DNA from: Streptomyces albicerus
Lineage (GTDB): Bacteria > Actinomycetota > Actinomycetes > Streptomycetales > Streptomycetaceae
Assembly (NCBI RefSeq): GCF_008905045.1
Contig: NZ_VWMY01000014.1
Location: forward strand, 1 to 64,000
Length of the DNA: 64,000 nucleotides
Direction of reading: 5' to 3'
Shown here: piece after piece, positions 1-8,526 of the stretch
Layout: every line of letters begins with the position of its first letter
Numbering within the stretch: the first letter of the stretch is position 1
Notes under the pieces: model-generated
What the model saw: only the letters and a program-made list of their open reading frames with translations
What the model was told of the DNA's origin: nothing
The model's database searches: none
Translations under genes and position numbers: made by a program

Positions 1-163
1 CGCCACCGAACGGATCGCCCGGCTGGGCGTGGGGCGTACCTTCCAGACGCCGTCGCTGCTGCCCGGGCTCAGCGCGCTGGAGAACGTGGTGCTCGGCGCC
101 TACGCCCGGCAACGGGCCGGTGTCGCCACCTGTGCGCTGGCGCTGCTCCGTCAGCCGCTCTGA
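1..163 (+). pseudogene. Truncated branched-chain amino-acid ABC transporter ATPase (LivG-like) fragment
   Basis: From base 2 the frame reads about 53 residues typical of the LivG ATPase between the helical-domain approach and the Q-loop (GVGRTFQTPSLLPGLSALENV), and then stops at 161-163. Full-length LivG proteins continue for well over 100 residues with the ABC signature, Walker B and H-loop, none of which follows in any frame. The left end lies outside the window, so the N-terminal half may be present upstream. The product cannot be a working ATPase. The break falls where the next gene on the other strand ends (151), which suggests a recombination joint. Confidence 0.75.
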
Positions 164-645
164 GCGGCCCGCGGGACCGTGTCGTCGCCGCGGAGGCGCT
201 GCATGCTTTCGGCAGGGCGCTTGATCCACTTGCGGCGCAGCGCGAGCAGTTCGTTCGAGGCGGAGAGACCGCGGAGGGCGATGTCGAGGTCCGCCGTCCA
301 GACGTCCGCACGCCAGTGCCTGCGACCGGTGTCCGCCATGTACTGGTCCAGGAAGGCGATGAGCTTGGGGTCGTAGTCTCCGAACAGGTGGGAGATCAGC
401 GCGCACAGGTCGTCGACGGCGGTGTCGTCCCCTGCCGGGCGCGTGAGGTGATCGATACCGTGACGCAGTCGTCTGAGCGTGGATCCGTCGCCGTAGGGCT
501 CGACGATCATCACGTTCTTCGGAGAGCGAAGGTATCCGGTTGTGTCGACGATGTGCCAGAAGAGGAAATCGTCGCTGCCCGGGATCTCGTTGAGCAGCTT
601 GCCGAGCGCGAACTTGCGCGCCGTCCGGTCGTTGCTGAAAGTCAT
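151..645 (-). CDS. Hypothetical protein, 164 aa
   Basis: I do not recognise a family. The product is soluble, without signal peptide or membrane segment. The N-terminal half is hydrophobic-aromatic (DDFLFWHIVDTTGYL) and the C-terminal half is rich in Leu, Arg and Trp (ALRRKWIKRP). The start at 645 has no strong ribosome binding site. Its 3' end overlaps the last codons of the truncated ABC ATPase on the other strand. Codon use fits a real Streptomyces gene. Confidence 0.55.
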   Translation of the reverse strand: MTFSNDRTARKFALGKLLNEIPGSDDFLFWHIVDTTGYLRSPKNVMIVEPYGDGSTLRRLRHGIDHLTRPAGDDTAVDDLCALISHLFGDYDPKLIAFLDQYMADTGRRHWRADVWTADLDIALRGLSASNELLALRRKWIKRPAESMQRLRGDDTVPRAAQSG

Positions 646-1040
646 GTGAACCGCCTGGAGATGGTGAAGTCGGAGCTGTCGCTGCGGCCCCTGTGCCGCC
701 TGGCCGCCGGCCGTTCCGGCGCCTTTCGTGGGGAGGCATCAGAACCGGCGCCGCGGAGGAGGTCGTCCGCACCGGGCACTACGGCCTCGCACGCTGTCCG
801 GTTCACCGGTGGACGCCGCAGCACGGCTGTGAACGACGACGGACACGAAAGACGCCGCCTGTGCCGCGGAGCGCTTGCCGCCCGCGCCGGGCCGTGGCCG
901 CGATGAACCGGATCGACTCCATGGGCGTAGGTCTGAGCGCAGTCGCCCACGCGCCGCGCCGGGAGCGGCACAGCGCGCCGCGTGAAGAGGACGCGACTCC
1001 CGACCATCCAGGCCAGACCGGACGACGGCGAAGGACACAC
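646..1040. other. Gene-free stretch upstream of the 93-aa protein
   Basis: About 395 bases lie between the divergent starts at 645 and 1041. Open frames exist on both strands, but they overlap each other and have Arg/Pro/Ser-rich compositions typical of antisense shadows. I see no hairpin or recognisable promoter. It probably carries the promoters of both flanking genes. Confidence 0.4.
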
Positions 1041-1322
1041 ATGAACGCTGCGCACGCAAGCACTACCGGCAGAACGAGCGATGCCCACAGCACCGTCTGC
1101 GGTCTGCGAAGCGGTGACACGGTACTGGTCACCCGCACACTGCCTGACGGCCAGGTGTTCCGCTTTCGCGGCATTCTGGATGTCTCGGGTCCCGCGGACG
1201 GGTTCACTGTCACCGGCGAGGACCTGGACACCGGATTCCGGACCACCGGGTACTTCGCCGGCGAAGACACAACCGCGGGCGTTCTTCAGCAGGTTGAGCG
1301 GCTCGGCGCAGCCGCCGGGTGA
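1041..1322 (+). CDS. Small hypothetical protein, 93 aa
   Basis: The ATG at 1041 follows GAAGGACACAC, a good ribosome binding site. After a Ser/Thr/Ala-rich N-terminus, residues 20-90 alternate short hydrophobic strands (GDTVLVTRTLPDGQVFRFRG), as in a small beta-barrel. There is no signal peptide. I do not recognise the family. A strong terminator hairpin begins eight bases after the stop, which supports this as a transcribed unit. A long frame starting at 693 includes it, but its upstream part looks non-coding. Confidence 0.6.
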   Translation: MNAAHASTTGRTSDAHSTVCGLRSGDTVLVTRTLPDGQVFRFRGILDVSGPADGFTVTGEDLDTGFRTTGYFAGEDTTAGVLQQVERLGAAAG

Positions 1323-1329
1323 CGGCCGG

Positions 1330-1370
1330 ACAGGGCCCGTACCGCCACCGCTCGGCCGGTCGGGCCCTGT
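1330..1370. terminator. Terminator hairpin
   Basis: A perfect 10-bp inverted repeat, ACAGGGCCCG / CGGGCCCTGT, with a 21-nt loop directly follows the stop of the 93-aa gene. It lies between that gene and the convergent YdcF-family gene, so it can serve both strands. Confidence 0.7.
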
Positions 1371-1439
1371 TTGCGCCCCACTGTCCGCGGACGAAGTCAC
1401 CGCCGGGGGAAACCCTCACTCAGCTGTGACCGAGCCGGG

Positions 1440-2444
1440 TCACCAAATGGTCACCCAGCACTGCTGGGCGAGCAGGACGCATGCGGCAGCGTTCAGCAGC
1501 TTGCGGGACATGACGACGGCGGTGAACTCCCGCAGGGTCGCGCTGGGCAGGAAGTACCGGGAGGTCGGCGAACCGAGCACCTGCCCCCGCACTCCGGTGG
1601 CACGTGCGACGAGGGCCGAGCGAAAGACGTGGAAGTTGTTGGTGACGACGGCACAGTGGTAGTCGGGACGGGACAGCTCCATGATCGCCTTGCTGAAGCG
1701 CAGGTTCTCCTCTGTCGTACGGGACTTGTCCTCTCGCACGATGAAGTCCTCGGGGAAGCCCCGCTCGACCAGGTACTGCGCCATCGCATGCGACTCCGGC
1801 AGGTCCTCGTCCGGACCCTGCCCGCCGGAAGTGATCAGTATCGGGGTGCGGCCGTGCAGCGTGGCCTGGCCTTCCCAGACGGCACGACCGCGTTCGAGCC
1901 GGCTCGCCAGCAGGGGCGGGACACGCTTGCCTCCGAGGAGTCCGGAACCGAGGACGATGACGTAGTCCAGCGGTTCGCGGACCTTGATGCGCCCATAGAG
2001 GAACCCGTACCCGACGAAGCACACGAAGAGGAAGGCGAAGTAGCTCACCAGGACGAAGGTGATCCCGGCCGCGATCGACAGCGGACGCAGACCTGTGCCG
2101 ATGGCGACGAGCAACAGGGCGCCGATGGCGAGAATGCCCGTCCCCGCCAGGAGGGAGAGGAGGTTGGCGAGGCGCCTGCCCTCCTTGCGCACCATCCGCA
2201 CGCCGTTCCCGATGAGGTAGCAGGCGAGCAGCGTGACCGCGGCCACCAGGACCACGATGAGGGTCGCCCTGATCAGTTCGGACACCGGCCCGGGGGCGGC
2301 TTTGACGGCCTCGCCTATCAGCCCGATGGTCAGCAGGGCGACAGCGAGGCCGAGAAAGACGGCGTTGCTGAAGCGGCGCGGATCATTGAGGACTCCGAGA
2401 GCGAAGAGCAGCGTGGACACCGCTGCGAGGACATAGATCAGCAC
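1440..2444 (-). CDS. YdcF/SanA (DUF218) family membrane protein
   Basis: The 334-aa product has an N-terminal half of about five hydrophobic helices (residues 1-160) followed by a cytoplasm-like DUF218 domain. Family hallmarks are visible: YVIVLGSGLLGG opening the domain, ILITSGGQG, SRTTEENL and a VTNNFHVFRSA strand-turn. These are the DUF218 positions also seen in E. coli YdcF, SanA and ElyC. The family is linked to envelope and peptidoglycan-precursor maintenance, but its reaction is unsettled. The start is a GTG at 2444 with only a weak GGGA upstream, so an internal start is possible. It is the last of a leftward series of four genes, separated from the FAD enzyme by a repeat-containing spacer. 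Confidence 0.85.
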   Translation of the reverse strand: MLIYVLAAVSTLLFALGVLNDPRRFSNAVFLGLAVALLTIGLIGEAVKAAPGPVSELIRATLIVVLVAAVTLLACYLIGNGVRMVRKEGRRLANLLSLLAGTGILAIGALLLVAIGTGLRPLSIAAGITFVLVSYFAFLFVCFVGYGFLYGRIKVREPLDYVIVLGSGLLGGKRVPPLLASRLERGRAVWEGQATLHGRTPILITSGGQGPDEDLPESHAMAQYLVERGFPEDFIVREDKSRTTEENLRFSKAIMELSRPDYHCAVVTNNFHVFRSALVARATGVRGQVLGSPTSRYFLPSATLREFTAVVMSRKLLNAAACVLLAQQCWVTIW

Positions 2445-2651
2445 GGCGTGGACATCCCTGTTGGTTCGGCTGGACGTTGCGGTCGTGCGAAGGCCGCCGG
2501 CCTCATGAGGAGCCCGGCGAGCGGACGGACACGGAGCCGCTGCCCAGGGGCGAGGGTTCGTGTTCCCGTTCTACATACGGGTGGTGGTGCCGGTTCGGTG
2601 ACGCCGACGATGGTGCGCCGCGCATGCGGGTGCGCTTTCCTCACGACCCGT

Positions 2652-2727
2652 CATGGCCTGCATGGCCTGCATGGCTTGTCACGGTCTGTTGGCCTGTCAC
2701 GGTCTGCATGGCCTGTCACGGTCTGTC
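2652..2727. repeat. Short tandem repeats at the end of the FAD monooxygenase gene
   Basis: Three near-identical 9-bp units (CATGGCCTG, CATGGCCTG, CATGGCTTG) are followed by three copies of TCACGGTCTG separated by 5-10 bases. The monooxygenase stop codon (TGA on the minus strand, 2716-2718) lies inside one of the TCACGG units, so the end of the gene has been reiterated. Confidence 0.8.
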
Positions 2728-3846
2728 GCGCAGTGGGGCGTAGGCCGATTCGTACATGCGCTCCGCGCCCAGGCGGAGGAGGAGATTGCGTACGCCGGGC
2801 GGCATGCCCCGGGTGCGGTCCCGCTTGCGGGCCTGGGCCTGCACCCAGCGGGTTCGCGGGAGACGGCGTCTGCGGTACTCCTCGAGAAGGTCCCGCGTCT
2901 CGCCGGGCCGGTCGAGGCACTCGGCGAGGACGAGAGCGTCCTCGACGGCCATGGCCACCCCCTGCGCCATGTTCGGTGACGTGGCGTGCGCCGCGTCACC
3001 GACGAGGACGGTGTGCGCGGTCGCCCACCGTCGGGGGGACACCTCCTCTATCGGTGAGACGTACGAGTCCTGGGCCTCGGGAGTCTCCAGCAGGTGCGCG
3101 ACGACGGGGTGGAACCCCGCGAAGCGGTTGGCGAATCGCTCCGCGGACCATGCAGCCACGTCACTCGCTTCCCCGCCCTGCGGCGAGGGGGCCGACAGGT
3201 CCGCGCAGCAGTACAGGCGGTCCTTGCTCACGGGTACGGCCAGGAAGGTCGTTCCGCGGCCCAGCCACACGGTCCACCGGTCGATGGCGTGGTGATTGTC
3301 CGTCAGGAAACGCCGGCAGATCTGACCCGCGTACCGCGGCTCTGCCCCGGGACTGACGGTTCGGCGCAGTTGCGAGCGGATTCCGTCCGCTCCGACGACG
3401 AGGTCGTAGTCGCCGCTGCCGCCGCCGGTGAAGTCGACATGGACGCCCGAGTCGTACTCGGTCAGGGACTGCACCGTCGTGCCGGTACGGACGGGCACCC
3501 GCGCGGCTCCGGCCAGGGCCGCCCGGAGGTTGTCATGGGTGATTCCCACACACTCCCCGGTGTCCTTCCACAATGCCGACAGGTAGATCTCCGCGAGGGT
3601 GGCCCCACGGCTGTCGCGCAACTGCTGGGAGCGGACCGGCGTGCCGAGGTGGGCCACACGGTCCTGGAGCCCCAGTTCTGCGAGCGCGCGCACCGCGTTG
3701 GCCGGCAGGAACAGGCCCATCCCCGAGGCGGGCCGGGATCTGCGCTCGATGATCTCCACCGACATGCCTCGCCGCGCCAGCGCCCGGGCGACCGACAGGC
3801 CGGCGATACCCGCGCCGACCACCAGAACGTTGCGTGAACTGGACAT
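2716..3846 (-). CDS. FAD-dependent aromatic-hydroxylase-type monooxygenase
   Basis: The 376-aa product has the PHBH-fold signature set: VVGAGIAGLSVARAL binding the ADP of FAD near residue 8, a VGADGIRSQLRR motif in the middle (DG motif), and VGDAAHATSPNMAQG at about 285 (GD motif binding flavin ribitol). It would hydroxylate or epoxidise a small aromatic or polyketide-like substrate using NAD(P)H and O2; the substrate cannot be read. ATG at 3846 is preceded by AAGGACACAGC. It differs clearly from the three other FAD enzymes in this window, which share a DARM/DAWA-type C-terminal motif. It sits 108 bases after the GNAT gene, perhaps in the same transcript. Confidence 0.88.
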   Translation of the reverse strand: MSSSRNVLVVGAGIAGLSVARALARRGMSVEIIERRSRPASGMGLFLPANAVRALAELGLQDRVAHLGTPVRSQQLRDSRGATLAEIYLSALWKDTGECVGITHDNLRAALAGAARVPVRTGTTVQSLTEYDSGVHVDFTGGGSGDYDLVVGADGIRSQLRRTVSPGAEPRYAGQICRRFLTDNHHAIDRWTVWLGRGTTFLAVPVSKDRLYCCADLSAPSPQGGEASDVAAWSAERFANRFAGFHPVVAHLLETPEAQDSYVSPIEEVSPRRWATAHTVLVGDAAHATSPNMAQGVAMAVEDALVLAECLDRPGETRDLLEEYRRRRLPRTRWVQAQARKRDRTRGMPPGVRNLLLRLGAERMYESAYAPLRDRP

Positions 3847-3923
3847 GCTGTGTCCTTAAGAATGTTGGCAAGAGTGTTGGCGGTCCGGTCCGCAGGGCCC
3901 CGTGACGGATCAGGGATCGGGAC

Positions 3924-3977
3924 GTCGTCAGGGCGTCGGCAGTTGGAACAGTCGTCAGGGCGTCGGCAGCTGGAACA
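3924..3977. repeat. 27-bp tandem duplication spanning the GNAT stop codon
   Basis: Two adjacent 27-bp copies (3924-3950 and 3951-3977) differ at one base. On the minus strand each copy encodes the GNAT C-terminus LFQLPTP followed by TGA, so the real stop and a spare stop lie in successive copies. This looks like a slipped-strand duplication of the gene end. Confidence 0.9.
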
Positions 3978-4719
3978 GCTGATACTTCGCCACCGTTTCG
4001 AATCCCATCCGCAGGTAGACCGGCTCCCCCATCTCGCTCGCCTGGAGCGTGCCGACCCGCAGTCCGCGTTCCTGGCCGACGCGCAGGGCCGCCGAGGTCA
4101 GAGCCGCGCCGATGCCCTGGCGACGGTGGGCCTCGGCGGTCGTGACCACGTAGATGCCCGCCACTCCGTGCGCTTCGAGCATGAGGGCGGTCCCCACCAC
4201 CTCCCCGTCGAGCCGTCCGGCCAGCCGGACGATGCCGGCGGCGTCCGGCCGTCCGGCCTCGATGCGCAGCGAGTCGTCCCAAAGCTGCAGGTCGACGCCG
4301 AAGGACGGGCTGTAGGCGTGCACCCATTCGGCGAGGGCCCCGGCGCCGTCGACCGTCTCGATCTTCAGCCCGGCAGGGCCGTCCAGGTCGGCGAGCCGGT
4401 CCAGCCGGATGGCCATGACCGGCATCTCGCCCACCTTCGCCGCCCCGTGCTCGGCGAGTACGTCCACGACGCCCGGCGCGCTATCGGGCCCCACCCACCA
4501 CATCCACGGGACCCCGGCCAGGCGCTCGGTGACGCGTTCGACAGCGAGCCCCGCCTGCTTCGTACTCCGCAGGCGCAGCACCCCGTTGAGATTGGGATGC
4601 GCCAACCCGCTGCGGTAGTAGGTGAGATCCTCGTCCTGGTGCTCCTCTGCTCCCCAACCGAGCCCGTAGGCACGGCAGTTGGCCAGCAGGGGCGCTATGT
4701 CCGTCAACATGTCCGTCAC
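3955..4719 (-). CDS. GNAT family N-acetyltransferase
   Basis: The 254-aa product has a C-terminal GNAT domain. VVTTAEAHRRQGIGAALTSAAL at about 205-228 carries the R/Q-x-x-G-x-G/A acetyl-CoA loop, followed by GTLQASEMGEPVYLRMGF, the usual motif B with the Tyr-Gly-Phe end. Residues 1-110 form a separate N-terminal part seen in two-domain GNATs. The substrate is unknown. A GTG at 4719 with AAGGGAG upstream is the likely start; an in-frame ATG at 4710 is the alternative. It lies between the catalase-like and FAD genes on the same strand. Confidence 0.85.
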   Translation of the reverse strand: MTDMLTDIAPLLANCRAYGLGWGAEEHQDEDLTYYRSGLAHPNLNGVLRLRSTKQAGLAVERVTERLAGVPWMWWVGPDSAPGVVDVLAEHGAAKVGEMPVMAIRLDRLADLDGPAGLKIETVDGAGALAEWVHAYSPSFGVDLQLWDDSLRIEAGRPDAAGIVRLAGRLDGEVVGTALMLEAHGVAGIYVVTTAEAHRRQGIGAALTSAALRVGQERGLRVGTLQASEMGEPVYLRMGFETVAKYQLFQLPTP

Positions 4720-4940
4720 GTCGTTCGCTCCCTTGTCCTTGACTCAGCGGTAGCCCCCTGCGCACCGCGGTCTACGCGGCTCGTGCGCGAGGGGGATCAG
4801 CGACATGGAGAGGCCGGATACCCGGGCAGCGCGTGTGCCCGACCGCTCCTCGCGTCCTGTGGCCGGCCCCGGCGACCGGGGCCTTCGACATGAGGGCGCG
4901 GCCTCTTCCGCTCCGTCCTACGGTGGTGGACACCGCACGG

Positions 4941-4967
4941 TTCACTGCCTTCAGTGCCTTCAGTGCC
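4941..4967. repeat. 9-bp tandem repeat over the catalase-like stop codon
   Basis: Three units, TTCACTGCC, TTCAGTGCC and TTCAGTGCC, overlap the minus-strand stop at 4960-4962. Read on the minus strand each unit carries TGA. It is the third gene end in a row here with a reiterated stop. Confidence 0.75.
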
Positions 4968-6081
4968 TTGTGGCGTTCAGTGCGTCGGCCGGTGAGAAGG
5001 GCTCGCGCCGCGGCTGCTTGTTGATACGGCGCCGCAGTTCGGCCGAGCGACGGTAGACCTCCCTGCGGAGGCGGTTCAGTTCGCCGAGCGGCTCGTGCTC
5101 CGGCCGCGTACGCCAGGGGTTGATCGCTGTCGCGTCAGCTGCCTCGATGTTGCGCTCGTCCGAGATGTTCTGGGCCGGAATGCGCAGCCGCGCGACCGCG
5201 CGGAAGGGGGAGAGCTCCTCCGGCCAGGCCACGGAGCTGTTGTCCACCGGCGTCGTCGAGAGGTCGGCGCACAGCTGGGCCTCCAGGGTGAAGGTGTGGG
5301 CACGCTCGGCGGTCTCGGCCACGAGCGTCCTCCGGAACGGCTCGTCCTCGGCGTCCGTGTCGACGCGGCGGTGCACCACGGAGCCGGTCGTGCCCGCCGT
5401 GGGGGCGATACGGAGCCGGGCGATGTAGCGCCCGAAGCGGAGGGCGCCGATGTTGTAGTAGCGGTACAGGAAGAGGTGCTGCCTCTCGATGCCCAGGAGG
5501 GATACGAAGGCGAGCAGTTCGTCCCATCGCCAGTCGTCCGGTTCGGCCGTTCCGCCGCTGGTGAGCAGGTTCCGCAGGACGTTGTTGCGCGATGCCGCGG
5601 TGGCCAGCGAGTCCGGGAGGTCCTCCAGCAGCCGCTGGGTCGTGAGGTAGTCGTGCGCCGTGTTCGCGAAGAACACCGGGGAGTTGACCAGCGGGATGTC
5701 GAGCGTTCCGCTGTTCTCGCCGTCCAGCAGCGACCGTCCCGGTACGCCGAAGAGCTTGATGCCCATGCCCAGGATGGGACCGAGATACCGGTCCGCACGG
5801 ATGTGCGCGACACCGTTCGAGTACCGGACGACGGCGTCGTACGTGCGGGGGTGGGCGAAGAGTCCCTGGGCGTACTGCTTCGGCAGGCCGTCGAGCACTT
5901 CGAGCTCGCCCGCGACCAGGCCGAACGATTCGGCGTGCGCGCCGCGCAGGGCCCGGCCGGCGTCCTCGCCCCGGACTCGGCCGCGCATGAAACTCTCCAT
6001 GTCGTCGACGAGGCGCTTCTCGTCGGCGTGGTAGTCGGGGGGCAGGCTCTGCCGATAGGCGGAGAAGGGGACGAATGACAT
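4960..6081 (-). CDS. Catalase-fold family protein
   Basis: The 373-aa product matches the small catalase-related family found beside oxidoreductases in actinobacteria. It has an N-terminal alpha part, then VRYSNG...GMGIKLFGV and DIPLVNSPVFFANTAHDYL, corresponding to the conserved beta-barrel core around the haem distal side. The usual catalase distal His motif is not obvious, so peroxidase or lyase-like chemistry (as in allene oxide synthase relatives), or loss of activity, is possible. A frame extending to 6291 is open, but ATG at 6081 has GGAAAGAGAG in front and begins with the conserved block. It is the first gene of the leftward series, divergent from STAND ATPase 1. Confidence 0.75.
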   Translation of the reverse strand: MSFVPFSAYRQSLPPDYHADEKRLVDDMESFMRGRVRGEDAGRALRGAHAESFGLVAGELEVLDGLPKQYAQGLFAHPRTYDAVVRYSNGVAHIRADRYLGPILGMGIKLFGVPGRSLLDGENSGTLDIPLVNSPVFFANTAHDYLTTQRLLEDLPDSLATAASRNNVLRNLLTSGGTAEPDDWRWDELLAFVSLLGIERQHLFLYRYYNIGALRFGRYIARLRIAPTAGTTGSVVHRRVDTDAEDEPFRRTLVAETAERAHTFTLEAQLCADLSTTPVDNSSVAWPEELSPFRAVARLRIPAQNISDERNIEAADATAINPWRTRPEHEPLGELNRLRREVYRRSAELRRRINKQPRREPFSPADALNATRH

Positions 6082-6376
6082 GGCTCTCTTTCCGGTCTCT
6101 CCGGCTGTATCGCCGGGTAGGGCCTGCCCCCGCGTCGGATGGGCGAGGGCGTGGGGCAATGCGGCGCATCGGTGCCGGCCGGGGTGGTGCGTCAATACAC
6201 GGGGCACGCGCGCACGGCCAGAAGGTGGCCGCGTAGGCACAACGGCCGGCCCGGAGTGCGGGTTCAACGGACCCGGCGATACGGGCCGCACGCCCAGGAG
6301 GTGGGCTGCCGCGGCGCGGCCGAACGGTGCTCCGCCGCTCTCTGCCCGGGATCACGGTCAGGGGTCGCGCTCACGC

Positions 6377-6405
6377 CGTGCCTGTCCATGGCATGGACAG
6401 GCACG
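6377..6405. promoter_or_regulatory. 29-bp perfect palindrome upstream of STAND ATPase 1
   Basis: The half-site CGTGCCTGTCCATG is followed by one G and its exact reverse complement: 14 bp each side with no mismatch. It ends 39 bases before the ATG of the STAND ATPase, in the intergenic space shared with the divergent catalase-like gene. Its position and perfect symmetry suggest a dimeric repressor or activator site. A cruciform or transcript hairpin is the alternative. Confidence 0.65.
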
Positions 6406-6444
6406 CCGTAACCTGGGGCGGAGTGCTCGCCGGGGGGAGAGATC

Positions 6445-8526
6445 ATGGAATCGATGAGCAGGGGCGAAGGTGTCATCGACGACAGCCTGGCCGCCGGCCG
6501 GGACCGTGCCTTCGTCGGGCGCCACGCGGAACTCTCGTTGTTCAGGGCCGCGTTGGCGGGCCACGCGGGCGCCTGCCCCATCCACTACCTGCACGGGCCG
6601 GGCGGTATCGGCAAGTCGACGCTGTTGCGCCGGCTCGCCAGAGAGGCCCGCCTGGCGGGCCGTACGGTCGTCGACGTGGACGGCAGGACCGCCGCCCCGA
6701 CGCCGGAGGGCTTCGCGGAGGCGGCCGGGCCGGAAGTGCAGGCTCCGGGAGTGGTGCTGCTCGTGGACACCTTCGAGAAGTGCCAGGGACTCGAGGGCTG
6801 GCTGTGGGAACGCTTCCTGCCGCAGCTGCCCGCCGGCGCGATCGTGGTCGTGGCGGGGCGCGCCGCCCCCGATCCGCGCTGGGCCGCCGATCCCGGCTGG
6901 GACGGCCTGTTGCAGGTGACGTCCCTGCGGAACCTGGCGCCCGAGGACGCCGCCGCGTTCCTCACCGCGCGGGGCGTACCGTCCCAAGTCCACACCACGC
7001 TGCTGTCGTTCACCGGCGGCAACCCGCTCGCCCTCGCCCTGGCGGCCGCCCTCGCGGTGAAGGACGGGGCGTCCGCACCCAGTTGGCGGCCGGATCAGGA
7101 CGCCGTCGCCTTCCTCCTGCCCCTGCTGATCGGGGACACGCCGAGCCCCCTGCACCGCCGGGCGCTGGAGATCTGCGCCCATGCGTACGTCACCTCCGAG
7201 TCCCTGTTACGGGCTCTCATGGGCGACGACGCGCCGGAGTTGTTCTCCTGGCTGCGCGTCCAGCCGTACGTCGAGACGTCGGCCGCCGGGCTCTTCCCGC
7301 ACGACGTCGTACGGGAGTCACTGGAGGCGGACCTGCGGTGGCGGGACCCGGACGGGTTCGCCGCGATGCACGGGCAGATGCGCCGGTACTTCCTCGATCG
7401 GCTCAGCTCCGCGCCCGAGTCCCGGATACTCCAGGCCACCGGCGCGCTGACCTACCTCTACCGCAGTGACGGCCACATGTCGGAGTTCAACGGCTGGCGC
7501 GAGGTGGGCCTGGTCGAGGACCAGCCGTACGCTCCGGCCCATCGCGAGCGCGTGCTGGAGCTGGCGCGCAAGGCCGAGGGCGAACAGTCCGCGACAGTCG
7601 CCGCCTTCTGGCTGGACCGCCGGCCCGAGGACTTCCGCGTGTACCGGTCGAACCGGACCGGTGAGGTCCTCGCGTTCTCCGCCTGGCTGCGCATCGAGGA
7701 GCCGGAAGGCCTGGACGTCGATCCGGTGGTCGCCGCGGCCTGGCGGCACGCGCGGGCGAACGGGCCGCTCAGACCGGGCGAGCACCTGGCACTGGCCCGC
7801 TTCTCGGTGTATCCCGAGCAGTACCAGCTCCCATCGGCGCCGATGACGTTCATGCAGTGGCGTGCCACCGCGGAATACGTCCGGGCCGACGGGCTCACCT
7901 GGTCGTACGCCGTGTTCCAGGACAACGGATCCTGGAACGACTATCTGCGGGACCTCAACATGCTGCCCGCCGACGAACGGCCCGCGGTCGGCGACCACCG
8001 CTACGCGCTGTTCGCCCATGACTGGCGCGCGCAGCCGGCCGACGCCTGGCTGACGGAGAAAAGCAACGCGATGCTGTCGGGCGCAGCCATGCCCCCTTCG
8101 CCGTCGCCGGCGGACGGCGGGCTGGTCGTACTGTCACGGCCCGAGTTCGACGCGGCGGTCCGGGAAGCACTGCGTACGCTGCGCAAGCCGGCGGTGCTCG
8201 CCGACAATCCGCTCAACCGCAGCCGCCTGGTCATCGAGAGCGGGCGCGGTCTGTCCGAGGTTCTGGCGGCCGCCGCCGAGGGCCTGCTCGGCGAACGGAG
8301 CGGCGAGAAGCGCCATCGTGCGGTGACCGCCACCTACTTCCGGGGAGCGCTCACCCAGGAGGCAGCGGCGGAACGGCTCGGGCTGCCCTTCAGCACGTAC
8401 CGACGGCATCTCACGTCCGCGCTGGAGCGGATGAGTGACCTGCTGTGGCACCACGAACTCCGGGGCACCGCGCTGCCGTCGGGGCCGGCCGGGGACGGGA
8501 GCGGGGAGCCGGCCCGGCCGGCCTGA
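6445..8526 (+). CDS. STAND-type ATPase with C-terminal HTH (paralogue 1)
   Basis: The 693-aa product starts at ATG 6445 after GGGGGGAGAG. Walker A is GPGGIGKST (51-59), Walker B LLVDTFE (105-111), and GGNPLALALA (191-200) is the GxP motif of STAND NTPases. Residues 230-380 are helical. Residues about 385-535 form a mixed alpha/beta block that resembles a GNAT-like fold (inference). Residues 637-668 (TQEAAAERLGLPFSTYRRHL) look like a region-4/LuxR-type helix-turn-helix. This fits an ATP-switched transcription regulator. Leu-255 is a TTA codon (7207-7209), which would make translation depend on bldA tRNA. A close paralogue of 691 aa lies at 16952-19027. Confidence 0.8.
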   Translation: MESMSRGEGVIDDSLAAGRDRAFVGRHAELSLFRAALAGHAGACPIHYLHGPGGIGKSTLLRRLAREARLAGRTVVDVDGRTAAPTPEGFAEAAGPEVQAPGVVLLVDTFEKCQGLEGWLWERFLPQLPAGAIVVVAGRAAPDPRWAADPGWDGLLQVTSLRNLAPEDAAAFLTARGVPSQVHTTLLSFTGGNPLALALAAALAVKDGASAPSWRPDQDAVAFLLPLLIGDTPSPLHRRALEICAHAYVTSESLLRALMGDDAPELFSWLRVQPYVETSAAGLFPHDVVRESLEADLRWRDPDGFAAMHGQMRRYFLDRLSSAPESRILQATGALTYLYRSDGHMSEFNGWREVGLVEDQPYAPAHRERVLELARKAEGEQSATVAAFWLDRRPEDFRVYRSNRTGEVLAFSAWLRIEEPEGLDVDPVVAAAWRHARANGPLRPGEHLALARFSVYPEQYQLPSAPMTFMQWRATAEYVRADGLTWSYAVFQDNGSWNDYLRDLNMLPADERPAVGDHRYALFAHDWRAQPADAWLTEKSNAMLSGAAMPPSPSPADGGLVVLSRPEFDAAVREALRTLRKPAVLADNPLNRSRLVIESGRGLSEVLAAAAEGLLGERSGEKRHRAVTATYFRGALTQEAAAERLGLPFSTYRRHLTSALERMSDLLWHHELRGTALPSGPAGDGSGEPARPA

